Shown here piece after piece: positions 1-13,306 of a stretch of 64,000 bases of DNA; position 1 is the stretch's first letter; each line of letters starts with the position of its first letter. This stretch comes from Acanthaster planci (taxonomy: Eukaryota; Echinodermata; Asteroidea; Valvatida; Acanthasteridae). The notes under the pieces are model-generated. The model worked only from the letters and a program-made list of their open reading frames with translations. It did not search any database and was not told the origin of the DNA. The stretch is from positions 10,624,031 through 10,688,030 of the forward strand of contig NW_019091362.1 in assembly GCF_001949145.1 (NCBI RefSeq), written 5' to 3'. A program made the position numbers and the translations under genes.

Positions 1-2518
1 GCGCCCTCAACTGATGCTTGCATGCACGAACAGGGGAACTAATAAGACCGAAAATCCTGTCGGTGGGCCAACGTTGTAACAATTAGCGGTTGTATGTTGT
101 TTGGGAGAACAGTCCATCAAAAAATTTAAACAGCCAAACGACTGTTCCTCATCACTCCCTCGCTGAAAATACTATTTTAAAGAAGGGGGAAGGTGACATG
201 GAGGCGCACGGTGGCGCTGTACACTTTGCTAGCACTGACCAACCCTAGTGCGCTGGCCACTGCAACTCTCTTTGAAAGTACTCCCTTTGGATAAACGCTG
301 TCCATCCAGTGACCCGGGTCAACACTTTCACCAGTGCACGACATGTGTGTATACAGAATTCACGTACATACCTGCGTCCGATTCAATGGGCTACGACTTT
401 GGGGGCCCTTGAGTAACACGCATGTTTACGGCGATTGGCTGGAAAAGCTAGCCACTAGCTTACTGATAGGTCTACGTGTCCTGCTCAACCGCTGACATAA
501 TTTTTTGACATCTTTTCAGGGGATATTATCGGCCTCAGAGAAGAATTAGCATGCCCACATTCCTGTGTGTTTCCTTCAGAAAAAAAAAGTCATGAGAGAG
601 AGTACGGTACCCTCTCGTAACTGCCTTTTAATAAAGCGGCTGGTATGATCCAAACAAAGATTGTTAGGCTGCACTTGCCATTCCCCTTATGACTTAACCT
701 CTGCAAAAAAAAAAAGGCGAATACAAATCCAAGAAAACAGACCATATGAAAATGTAACCTTTATTTCTGAAAACAAAAATGTAATAAACGTCGGAGACTG
801 TGATTACACTTTATGAAACATGAAAACTGATCAAAGAGAGGGAAAACAAACTCCTCCGTAAAAATCCCCCTTATCGAGGCACAAAAGATAAGAAATCTTC
901 GCCTAGGTAACACCTATGAAACTATGAAACAAACCGTTGTTTTTCGTTGCTTATATCGATAATTTGTACATGAATGGGTTCAAATGTATCACAGTATTTT
1001 ACTGGATCTACGCACTTGATGTTGTAAGGCCAGTTCCTGGATTGAAAAGGAGTTTACCTTTTTACGTATTGAATTCTGCTCTCTGCGTCAAAGCCCCTAC
1101 AGCTGCTTTGGAGACCCGGGTCGATGACACGGTCACCGCATCACCATTCTCCACGCATCGTTTCGATTTCAGCTTTGCCTCATTCATATTGCTATCTACC
1201 GTAGATAGCACAGTTTTGCATAGCACGCAGCCAACCAACCAGCTTTTGTGTATGCACGAACGCATCAGCAGGCCGCAGTGAATAACGAGGTCATCCAGCA
1301 CGGGTTTCATTACGACGTGCGGACAGCCTGTACTGCCTCGCCGTAGCGACACGCGCTCACCGTCCCTTTGCTAAATGTTCTATGCACAGATCGTTGACAT
1401 CGGAAATTTACTAATTGGAAAAACACACACACTTCAGTTGTGCTGCACGGAGAGCGGGCTGCACAACTGCGGGGAACTCGAGCGTTAGTGCACAGTGGAA
1501 TATATCATGATCGACAGGCGGGAATACGACTGATAAAAGAGGGGGGGAAATGCAAAATCGGCTGGGAGCGCACACGTGCGGACACTTGGTGAGTTCCCAC
1601 TTTACCTAAGCAGGCTGGACGCGTTGTTTACTGAGTTCTGTCGCCTGTCACTTCAGGGCCGATAAGGGATCGGGACGGGGAGGATGCATCCGCCTCAGAC
1701 ATTCACGCCGAAATGATTCGTGTCACGCGAGTTCGGAGTGGAATCGCCGTCAAATTAACGGCCGATGCCCTGGCAAAACTGCGACAACGTCCAATCTGAT
1801 TGTTCAGCTCTGTACAGAGGCATGCCATCAGGCAGTACAAGGATTTTCTAATACTCGGTGAGCTTGCGTTTCGTGGGTGCAGAGACAGAAAAAGAGTCTG
1901 AGCGATATACACGCCGGAGGAATGCCCTCCGTACGGCTTGGTTCTGTCGTTGTGCCGGCACGACCGCGCCATTCTATACACCTACCGCCCCGAGTCAGGA
2001 TTTCACAAATAGCATAATATCCCCGAATCAACGTGCATTTATGCAGGTAGGTCGAGGCAGCGAGAGAGAAAAACAGACACAGAGAGGGAAAAAAGCTGGG
2101 TTGGTACGAGTGCAATGTACTGCTGTCCCGCTATACGGCTCTCCAGCTCAGGCTTTGCATCATTATCATCATCATGAATGTCGCTCGTGTGCCATGAATA
2201 CTACATGTTGTGAGCTATGCGGAGGACAGGCGAGAGCGAGCGAGCCACGGTGAATTTAGTCCACGCAACACGTCCGCACGCAGGGAAAACACGACACGGG
2301 GTCTACGACGTCGAGCACTGGTCAGAGGCAAATACGAGAAAGAACTGGGTATATCATCTTCAGCTGAATTTGGAATAATAAGCTGTCGCTGGTTCCCCCT
2401 CTGTGGATGGTCGCCCTTGTCTTCCCAGTGGAGTTACCAGCTATCGGGGGTAGCATGAAGCCTGGTCACATCTGAGTGTGAAGAGGGAATTAGGGGGTCC
2501 GTGAGGATTTGTGACAAA
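1..2518 (+). other. Upstream region and probable 5' UTR/promoter of the GPCR gene
   Basis: No coding exon could be supported here. From about 1600 to exon 1 the sequence is rich in CG dinucleotides compared with the introns, as at many invertebrate promoters, so transcription probably starts in this stretch. No clear TATA box was identified. An in-frame stop at 2456-2458 limits the N-terminus. A 21-nt inverted repeat lies at 1190-1210. Confidence 0.35.
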
Positions 2519-3660
2519 ATGTCGCCTCACGCTTCCCTCACCGTGCTCGTGTGTGTTTACTTGCTTGTCTTATGTCATCACGGGAGTTTTGCCGGAGATC
2601 ATCACAGTGAATACCGTAGCGGGTTAGCAAAAGTCATCCCTGGACCGAAACGTATTGTGGCACTAAATAAAAAGACCCAAGACGGTGCTGTAGATGCGGA
2701 CCGAGCAGGAATTACACACAGAGAACAAGGGAGATACGACTTACTGAAAAAGAACACACGAATATGGGCAAAAGGTCACCCTGTTTTGTTAAGCAATCAG
2801 CAACGGGTGGATTATTCGAGCAAGAACGATGTCTCTAGTCAAAGTGGAAGTTACTTTGGCTTAGACGTCGACGGGAGGACTCCAGTAAGTCCCCAGGATG
2901 TCCAATCCTCACATAGAGCGAGACGAACATCGACGAAGGATGGAAGTGTTGGTCCGAGTGGGCCTAAGAGAGGGCCCAGTCAAACACAGCAGGCGCTTTT
3001 GCTGTTTTTAAACCTTGTGAAAAATAACGGCTTGCATGGTTCGGCAAGCAAACTCTGCCAGGAGGGAAGTGTGGCAGCCATGGCAGCCTCTGATATTGGA
3101 TTAAATCTAACGAGCGATTTTTACAGTTCGTTCAGCAGCAATTCAACAGCGGCCGTCTACACCGCCAATCTCCTCAGCAGCATCTACTCAAGGCTGAGGT
3201 CGAACTCCAGTGTGTTTTACAACGCCAATTATCTGTTTGCTTCCGTCAGGAATAACGTGGAGAATTACCCTTCAGTGTCTGGGTCATGTGTGGCCTTCGA
3301 CGGCTACAAGTTTTCCGACAACACGCAGCTGTACTCCCCGTGTGTCCAGGTCGACGACACCGGCGCTCTTGTCGAACATGACCTGGGGAAAATATACGAC
3401 TACACTGCTCCCAGTTCCGCCCATTACACGGAGTGGTTCACAAGATTTAAGAGCCCCTTGGTGCAGCCACCGGAGATCCGGTGGGGTAGCCTTATACCTC
3501 GGCTGAATGCAACCACAAATGGTAGTCCCACGAACACATCCTATGCGTTTGTTGGAGAAAATGATGGTTCGTGGGGGCCACCGTACTTAGACTGCAACAG
3601 GACCGACCGATGGCTGGTCACCTACTCGGTTCCGTTCTTCGATCACAATTTAAGTTTCAT
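2519..3660 (+). CDS. GPCR exon 1: signal peptide, basic linker and most of the Cache ectodomain
   Basis: The start is the ATG at 2519: it has A at -3, opens a hydrophobic signal peptide (MSPHASLTVLVCVYLLVL...), and an in-frame TGA lies upstream at 2456-2458. The exon gives 380 codons plus two bases and ends at donor GTGAGT (3661), phase 2. Residues 30-150 are polar and basic with an RARR furin-type motif at 133-136. From about 155 the sequence becomes folded-looking, with cysteines at 180, 257, 275 and 359 and many N-glycosylation sequons (NLT, NST, NSS, NAT, NTS, NRT, NLS), as expected of an extracellular Cache domain. The end (WLVTYSVPF) runs into the exon 2 strand VATVDVDV, matching the family's Cache-to-EGF transition. 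Glycine-contact residues could not be assigned without an alignment. Confidence 0.92.
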
Positions 3661-6600
3661 GTGAGTACAAAATATCTAATTTGACCTCCACTTTCACCAC
3701 TCCTACTGTTAATGTTCTACATACCGCTTCAGAATTATTGTCACCATACTAAGTTTTCTAAGTTGTTTTATAAATTCAGTGTAACCTTGCGAGGAAGAAT
3801 TTACGAGAAACAAAATTAGAGTAATTTAAGTGTGAATTCATATTTTAATTGCCCTAAAAATTGACAAAAGATACCAATTCTTAAGGACGGGGATATCAGT
3901 GTTATGTGCCAAAATGAACAAAACATTACAAAAAACTGGTTTTACTTGTTTAGTATATCTGAACCTAGAAATACTGTTTGAAATCAATAACATTTTTTTA
4001 AAATTTAAATAGTGTAACAGTAAATTTCATGTTTGTTGACTGACTTCCGCTGTTCTGTACTGTACTGCACCTCTGCGATACTAAGAAAAGTGCACTTCGT
4101 TAACTCACCTTGTTCGCCAAGAAAAACACAGTCGGGCAGAGGCACCAAATATACCTCATCCCTGGCCATCTGACGTCATGGCTTTGCTTAGAACGTTGAC
4201 CGGTAAGAAGCAAGGCCGCGCTTGCAGGGTGCACATTCAGGTCAACTCAAGCAGCGGAATTTTAAACGTGCAGTTGCTGGGGGGCGGGAGGCTGCACATT
4301 CATGAGGCTGCGGTGTTTATACATAATAAACCGCCATGGACAATTTTTACGGAGAAAAAAAGGTCTTTGAACAGGCAATCCGTTTTCTTCTGTGACAAAC
4401 AAGCGTTGCAATTTTCGGGCAAAAAATAACATTTCATAATAAGAGTAACTAACTTGACATTTTATTACAGTAAAAAGTTCAGCTAAAAAATGAGTTTGTC
4501 CTACTACATGTATGAAGGAATTCAGTACGGAGTTAGGCCTTGGCCTATTTTAGTCATATTATACATCAAGACGCACAGTCTTTTCCTAAAGGAAACAGTA
4601 TACCTACAGGATTAACTGATCATCGACTTTGATTCGTTTTGTTTTCATAGTCAAGATTGCACAGTCATAAGCCTTTTTGGTAAGATTAGAAGACAGGATC
4701 ACAGTCAAGTGCAAAGAGCATATGTTTTAAGGTTTAGGGTCTGTAGAATCATGAAAATGTAAAGTGGGGGGGTTCAAAATATTCAATGCCTGGAAGGACT
4801 TTTATTCTGATAGAATGATTATGAATTCGACTAAGCGGCATTATAAATTTCAAAAGCAAAGTGCTTTCTTCGCAACCATGGATAAAGGCCTCTGATACTT
4901 CATGCGAGATGTAGCGCATCGACTCCACTCGACTCCAATCGACTCAACTCTTTCAATTCGACTCGACTTCATCTCAACTCGACTCAACTCGACACAACAC
5001 AACACAACACAACACAACACAACATAACACAACACAACAACACAAATGAACTCAACTCAACTCAACCCCACTCAACTCAATATTTTGAGCGCTTGATGGA
5101 GGTTTGGGAGTAATATCAGACATCAATTAGCAAGGGAAATACAACCCAACTTTAGCAAACCGGTCGGAAATATTCGCTTGATGAAGGGGCTACATTTCGG
5201 TCACCATTAAATGAATTTAGCTTCTTTTCTTAATTTCAATTTGAGACTCAGGCCTCTTCCTGCGAGATCGCGAAACATACGTTTTATCAGCTTCCAATTG
5301 GTAAATGCATTCCGCATATAATTGAATGAGATTGGATCCAGTCAGCCTTGACATGATTAAATTAGGTTAATCATTACAGATAAAAAAAACTACCATGCAC
5401 CACGCGCAAAATTTCGAGCAATGCTGTGTTGGCCTAGCTCCCGGCAAAAGCCAGCTTGGTAAACCATTAGCAATGTGTCCGCGGCGTTGAATTTTTTGGC
5501 ACAGTGCTTCGCAACCAAGTGGACATTAAACTCAAACCAAGCCAAGTGGCACTTCTGATCATGGAAGGGTACCTAGCATCGGCAGATGATTTTGGTGGGG
5601 GTTAAGATTAGGCTTGAAGCGTCCAGCCCATTGCTACTCCTTCGGTATGTCAGTATTTTGATGAGAGTTGGTTTGCTCTTGTCTAATCTGGTTTAGGTTG
5701 GTCTCCTTGGTCTGGTCTGCTCTAGTAAGGTCTGGTTTGGGTCGGGTTGTCCAAGTTATGAGCTTGCTATGGTGTGGTTCATGTATTAAATGTCTGTTTA
5801 GTTTGGTTGGGCTTGATTTATCCAAGTCTTTCTGTTGGTGAGATGAAGCCCCCGGGACGGATTTTAACTTCAAGATTCAAATCACCTCAGATGAGACCTA
5901 CAGGGTGAATGCTCCCCTTTTCTGTTTCAGAAGCATCATCAGATGTTAAATAGACGTTCGAAATATTTCTGGGTAACATTCATCTCAGATTCAGAAAAAG
6001 GCAATACAGCTGGGAAGCTTTAATATGGACGACGAAAGACGCCAAAACTGCGGTGGCAAAGCACTCACACGAGCGTTCTTAAACTTGGCGCGTGCGTGCA
6101 TTTGGTAACATCGCGACTCCTTATTATCCGTTTCCAGTTGCGTAAAATAGGTTTGGGTATGTGTCACGTGCCATTCACTTAAATTTAGCGCCCACTCGTG
6201 AACAAGCATTAACGAACAACCAATTTTGTGTGGGTGTTGAGAGACCAAGAAAATGATTGGTCACATATAAAAAAATGTCATTAAAAGACATAGCTTGTTT
6301 AAATCTACCTGCGGCAAAATGCCGAATTGTTACCAAGCTAATCCTTGCGTAAGCCTTTTATTCCTCCATTTTCTTTGATAGTTTTATTTTATTTGAAGAT
6401 GTTTACATAGATTCACTCGAGGTCCCGTATGATTACCATCAATCACTGCGATTAATTTGCTTGGTACAAAGTAGTTTTTATTATTATCGCTAATGGGTCA
6501 TTAGGGAGACATTCCCATAAGAACGTGCACACAATTTGTCCAACTTTACTGTCCCATAATTCAATATTCCCGAGTCTGATCTGAACGAAACTTTGTATGT

Positions 6601-9600
6601 TTTCATTTTAGACCCTAATCTATCATCTGTCAAAATATGGAATGTAAAATTTGGCCTCCTTCTGGTAGTTTGAAAATAGGGAGACACTGAAATGTCTCCC
6701 TAAAAGCCAATGTCTCCCTAATGCTGAAAAATTTACCACAAAATGACCTATTTGCAAATATTGACATTATGCCTATCTTGATTATCACACCCGTGGTTGA
6801 AAAATATCGAATCCGTTCCAGAGATACAACGAGAATCATGTGACCTAGAAGCCTACACCAAGGGTATGCGTCACTCATCAGTGCTGAATTTCACCAATCA
6901 CATTGATTCTGCATTAATCATGTAAAAAAATAAATAACTTGGAATCAATTACCAACCTTCCCGTCTAAACTACGATGACTTCCATAATAGGCATAATGTC
7001 GCGCGCACGGTTGCCGTAAATTTGATTAATTGAACGCTGACGAACAAAGCCAAAGGCATCCGGAGAAACATGCATGGAACGCGGGCTTATTTTCATATCA
7101 AATGGTTATTAACGAGGCTAATGAAAATGACCCACAATAGTAGGACCTGCACTTTGGTTAGCATCCTAAAAAACAGATGAAACATTCATTATATATGGGC
7201 GGCCAACGCTACGGCCATAACTGCTGTGAAGGAACGAGATAATTACACATCTTAAAACTCGGCTGTCTACAGTATGAATGAAAATAATGGCAGGAATGGT
7301 ACGTTGCTGGAATTCATATTCTCTCCACAATACAAGGGAAAGGAAACGTGGCTGAGAGTAATTTCCAGATGTTTCCTGCAAGCTGAGACAACATCATGAG
7401 ACGTAAATGAACTCAGTGTGACGAGATATGGAGAAAAACATTTAAAAAGAAGCTTTTTTAAGTAAAAGCTTATTTTACTATTAACTACCAACTGCCACGA
7501 AGTGTTCCTTGGTAATGTCGACCAAAATTACCCGCATACACATTGAACGTGGCACCTGTCATACTTGATTAAACCAAGCCATGATTGAGTAGTCCAGCGG
7601 CCAAGCAAGGGTTGCGTGGTTGCATTCTGTTGGTGTGACGGCAAGTATATATATTTTGAAGGACGTATTGTTTCCCTTAATTGTCATTTATAGCTGCACT
7701 TTGGAATGTAAGTACTCGAATGTTTCGGTTTTCATGAGTTGTGATACGATTCTACATTGGTGTTCAGGTTAGCATACTGTAAACACACCTTCGGGATTTC
7801 CATGCGATAAATTAGTGTGACCAAACTACCCGAAAACCTGTGTTTTTGTTCTACGTCTCAAATTAAAAAAAAAAATCTTGAACAATTGGAATCATTGAAA
7901 ACTAGCAACATTTCTATCAAAGTTCACAATATAGAATGACAAAGAATGTCAAATATCAAATAGTTATTGACATGTGCCCTTTGAACGGATACGAAAAACA
8001 ATCAAAGGAAGGACTTCTTTAATGAAATCCACTTGAAATTTTGCCACAACACAAAATTGCCTTGAAGTTGCGAAATTAGAAGAAAAACTTGAAAATAGCC
8101 AACCTCCTCCATTTATGATTAAAACTGCCTCGATATTGTCAACAGTGACCCCTGTTGGTAGCTAGAGGTGAACGAAAAAGATAAAGAACTTACCCACTTA
8201 ACAACGGTTTTAAGAAAGTTAAAATTTCACTCTGAAAACTGTGTATAGCATTTCAACACATTTTCCATCCCTCTGTAAAGGTGTTTAAATCCAAAACATT
8301 TGATTGCCATTTGCTAAACACCGATGTCTAGTGGCTAAACACTATCCAAGCAAGTTTGGCATCGAAAGTTGTTTACAAACTGATAGCAAGAAAGTCTTTA
8401 GAAAGTGCCTAATGGCTAAACCTAGTTTCTGCAGTGCTCCAAAGCATGGACGTCGCCAGGATTTCTTCCGGGAGGACTTTTTTTCTGGGTAGGGGAATTT
8501 CCGGGAGGCAATGCGCTCATCGGCTAAAACAAGCAGCAATCAATAGCGCGAGCGGGGCAATTTTGAGGTCTTTTTGAAAGCAAATGAGTGCTTTATATCC
8601 CTTTATCTCTATTTTAGTTTATTTTTTCGCCCCCCCTTTTTTTTCTTTTTAATTTTTCAATTTTCTTTTCCAGGGAGGGCAAGCGCCCCCTTAGCCTCTC
8701 TTGCGACGCTTATGTCCCCAAGCAGCTTTGATGTTTAGTTATTTAGAGCAGAAAAGGAGAAGGGAAAGTTTCTCTAAGGAGGAAAGGAGGGTGATAAATG
8801 ACGACAAATTCTAGCCAGACTGAAATCATTCGGTCCAGGTTACTACTCATAGCATATTTTAGCCACAAGTTAACTATTTCGCTGAGGTTTGAGCTATAAC
8901 TTGAAAACACATCTCCGTGTAACTACATGTATACACAAATAAGCTTGCCTACTTTTGAAAAGTAGCATGTGATACAATACTCTGCCGTACTCTTTGAAAG
9001 GACTTTCCTCCACACAACGTACATGTGTATACTTATATCATGCATATCGTGGTTGGCACCCATGCTTTGTTGCACGCCTGACCTAGATAAAGAGACAAAC
9101 AGTTTCTTAGATAAGATTTGTAAAAACCTGTTGCTGCGTCAGTGTATTTCCTTATCAGGGAATTGTTGCTAATTATGACCTATCTTTCATCAGGCTTGTG
9201 AAATTGCAATGATTAAATGAATCAATTCAATCCATAAATACTCCCTAATGGCTGAGACCATTCCCAGTAAACACAGTGATTGATTGGAAATCAACACGAA
9301 TGACTATTATCCATTCAGACAGATCCAAGTACACACAGGAGGGAGAAAAGTAATCTTATGCTAGTTCTGTAGGAAAATTCTTTTCCTTTTTCCCACGAGA
9401 ATGAATCTCTATCCTGTCTCAGGAACAGATAAAATAATTGTTGGCCGAAATGTTGTAAAACCACCAAAAACGACAATTTTCTGGTGGCTTTCCTAGCACA
9501 TGCACGTATTAATTACTGTCGACAGATTTTTCTAGCTGTAGAAATGTATTGGCCGGACGGCTTTGTTGACAATTTCTACCTAGTCCAAGGAATGGATCAT

Positions 9601-12600
9601 ATTTGTTGCACGAAACTGTTTTTTTAAGGGCCAAACGGCTGTCTGTTGGTGGTCTCTCTAGTATGTTTGACCCAATTTCAGCCCGTGCTGTACTGTCGCC
9701 AATGTCTGATGTATTTAAACTGTCGATTTTTTTCTCCTTTTTTATCTTGCTGCATGTGGAAATGTGCAGGCTGCACGGTTTGGTGCAATCGGCACGCCAG
9801 CCACACGTGATCCCCTAGGCAAAAAGGGCTGTGCTGGAGCAGCGGCTTTCTGCCCGCTCCTACCTCTGGGACAAATGGATTACCGATATCGGAGCGCATT
9901 CCAAATGAGATGCTTTTGAGATCGGAGTATGTTATTATCGCAATGCCAGGGTGATATGCAAACGGCTAACAATCATTCTATTGTGGAGCAGTATTTAAAT
10001 GTATCTGCAGCCGAGATTCTCTGCCTAAATTCCTCCGTACACAATTATATCATGTGATTTTTCTGTATCAGTTATGAGGCCCTTCATGGCAGCTTTATAA
10101 GAAAACGACTACCAGCCCCGAAAAGATATCCTTGCAGATGCATTTTTGCTTATCTTTAAATAGGCCTCTGCCGCTACGAAAATAATGAACTGCCCATTAA
10201 AAGCTAATAAGTAATGTTGCTACTTTCCACACATACACTTGATTTTTTCTAATTAATTTTTTGGTAACCCGACAAGCTAGAAAAGTATACACTTGTAGGT
10301 GTTCCGTTGGCAATGAAAAATAGATGTGAGAAAGTCAGTTCTTTTTTTTAGATAATAAGCAACCATGTCCTCTGGCGTTTTTTTCCTGACACTACATGCT
10401 GTGGATTCTAATGCTCGTAAACTGCTCGATTTCATTTTGCATAATACACAGACATAAATCTATAACCAGAAATGCACTCAAGGTATTAATATCGCCCTTT
10501 CCACCGGCCGAGGAATGTTTGGAAGTGAATTTGTCCCAACTTCAAATCCACAGCTGGCTTTTTTCTGAACAGATTTTAAACAGTTAATGGTATGTCCTGT
10601 TTAAGAAAACTTGAGGTGAGACACTACAATGTTATAATCTGAAATGCAAATGATAGGTCAACCAGAGGCCAGAGGACGCATCTCAGCGAGGTAATTATAT
10701 GCTGACCTCTCAGCTCGGTCGTATTCAATACTTTGGTACGGATTCTTGCCCGGAGATTCATACCTGCAGAGCAGTGGACAAAAGGCCGTTGAACGGCGCT
10801 GCTTTCTGCTTGTAGTACATTTGGCTGGTTCCTTGCTGGAATATTACGACGTCAGATAATTTCTTCAGATGCTGAATGGACATTCATGGAAAAAGGGTCT
10901 TAATTCTACTTACATGACAGAATATTACAGTCATTTGCACAAAAAAAACTTGTGAAGGATGTTCCACGTGTGAAACCCCTATAGCAAGCAGTTTATGTTG
11001 ACGAAGGTGCCGACTCATGAGACATTAGACTAAAATATCCCGTAGTCAAGCCTTCTCGGCAACCGAGGCATGCCTACATACATGCAATGTACAATCATTG
11101 GTGAGCTCTTTTAATTTCAATTACGCCATCGTCGTTGTCAAGAACAGCTGCATAGATCTCCAAAAATTGACGAGCACGGGGGCCCGCTACGTTGGTGGAG
11201 AACAAAAACGGTGATTGTTATTAATGGAAATTTTATGAGCGGATGAAATGAGATTTATAATGTACAGCCGAGCATGAGCGTCTGCGTAATATCAGCATTG
11301 AGAAAGATGTAATCATCGATTTCTTATGGCGGACTGGCCGGTATATACCCTCCCCCGTGGCAGACACCATGCACTGGGGTAAAAATTCTGTACGTGATGA
11401 TCGCTGCATTTGAGATAACAATGCCATTTACTTAAGCCCTCATGCATGGAGAGCTCACTGACCGGTCGACAGTTATATTGATATACTCGTCGATTGTGAT
11501 AACTAACTCTTGGGGAGTGATAACTAACTTGTTAACAGTGATAGGTGAAAACAGGTGTCGTCCTCCACCCCCTCCGCAAATTGAAGACTTAGGTTATTTT
11601 CACTTCAAACCGTAGCTTAGCATGCCAACACCTGTTCCGAAGAGGATTTCGAATCCTGCAAACTACTTTGTGATTAAGTAGTTTTAAAAAGGTAAAAATC
11701 CTCTTATTTGTCCAATCTTGTGGGAACGCCTTGCATTTGAAGCAAGATATGGGAAGGAGAGACCCCCCGCCTTTGTGTTGATCATTATTTGATCGGAATC
11801 TCAGGAATTCTTTACAGACTTCTAGGGGGGATGTGTTAGGTAACAATAGTCTAGAGTGTGTATAGGGATTGGACAGGTAAGGGGGGGGTACCCCTCCGTC
11901 CCATATCTTGCCTGGTATAACGTCTTGGGCACTGAACGCTACGACCTCGGGCCAAAAGGTAAAGATAGCTGTACCCAGAAAATCCGCCAAATTGTTTTTG
12001 GACAAATGGCACAACGGGTAGCAATGAATGAGAAGATTATCAGGTAAGGCAATTCTGATCAAAACAGAGGGACCTCAGCATTATATGGAAGACACTGACC
12101 ATGACCTTAGCACCAGTTTACTCCAATAACCTACCAAGAATTCAGCATGTCACATTTCTTCAATTACCAAAGGGTATTTCAGTCGTTGACCACTGGGGAA
12201 AAAAAACAACTGCTTTTGAGATTGATCCATTTTAAAATTGTTGAGAAAGTCACTCCCGGAAGGGCTTATTATGTACGAAGTATACCCTCGATGAGATCTG
12301 GCTAGGCTCGCGTCAACTGTCGTCTTTCTGAGAAGGTGCGGGCTCTTTAGCGGGCCGCGTGTCTCTCTTTATATCACAGGGTCGAATGGCATATCGAATA
12401 CCGTGAAATTAATCGGGGCTTGCTTTGTCCCATGTAGTGGTCAAGTCGGCGCATCACAAAATGGAGGTATTTTGGAGGCTGAGTCCGATTCACAGGGCCC
12501 CGGAGGACCCCCCACCTTTGCTTGATACCCTTCAAAATGTACATTGTCTCTCACTCAGTGATATACTTTTTCTGTTCATGGGGTTTCACAGATGCACAAG

Positions 12601-13267
12601 GCCAATTCGGTTAGCTCGTAACCTGCCGGTGTTTCGGAACATCGCACTTTTCACTTGTGAGACACTTCCCACGATAACGATTCCCGTTTTGTCACTGAAT
12701 GTAAGCACTTATCTACGACGAAAATGGCGGCATCAAATCAAGACTGTGACATCTGTACTGATGCATAATCCAGCATGGGCAACACATTCATTTAACATAG
12801 CAGAAAAAATGCTTTCTGTGGATACTTCGTTATACTATGATTTCCTTCCAAGCTCCACGTTTTGTAAACAACACCAAAACTAAAACCCAGAAAAAAGGTT
12901 TCCAAGTATGGATTGGTAGAATAAGACAATTTTATAAGTTCTCCTCGACTGTGTCTCTATACGAAAAGTATCATACACCTGTCAATACCCAGTTAAAATA
13001 ACCCTAAAACAAATTAACAAAATGTATATCTCTGGCAGCAACGACATTCCCGCAGGAACAATAGCGACAAAAACCACAAAATTGGAGTACCAAAAGCAAA
13101 GATAGAGGAAACAGAAAAACCCCAGACGCGATGATTTATTTTTCAAAATTAATTAACAGAGCCGAAGTGATCGGGCGGCATCGATTTCCTGTTTGATGAC
13201 ATCACAGATTTTAGATACTAGTCATCAAAAACTCTGGTTGGCCTCATCTCTGAAGTATATATTGGCC

Positions 13268-13306
<39 letters not shown>

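Noticed and set aside
11589-12062. 157-codon minus-strand ORF
   Set aside because: No motif, no splice context, and it overlaps an inverted repeat and G/C homopolymers. It looks like chance or repeat-derived.
12425-12883. 152-codon plus-strand ORF in intron 1
   Set aside because: No match to any family I recognise, and the composition does not look coding. It does not join the receptor in phase.
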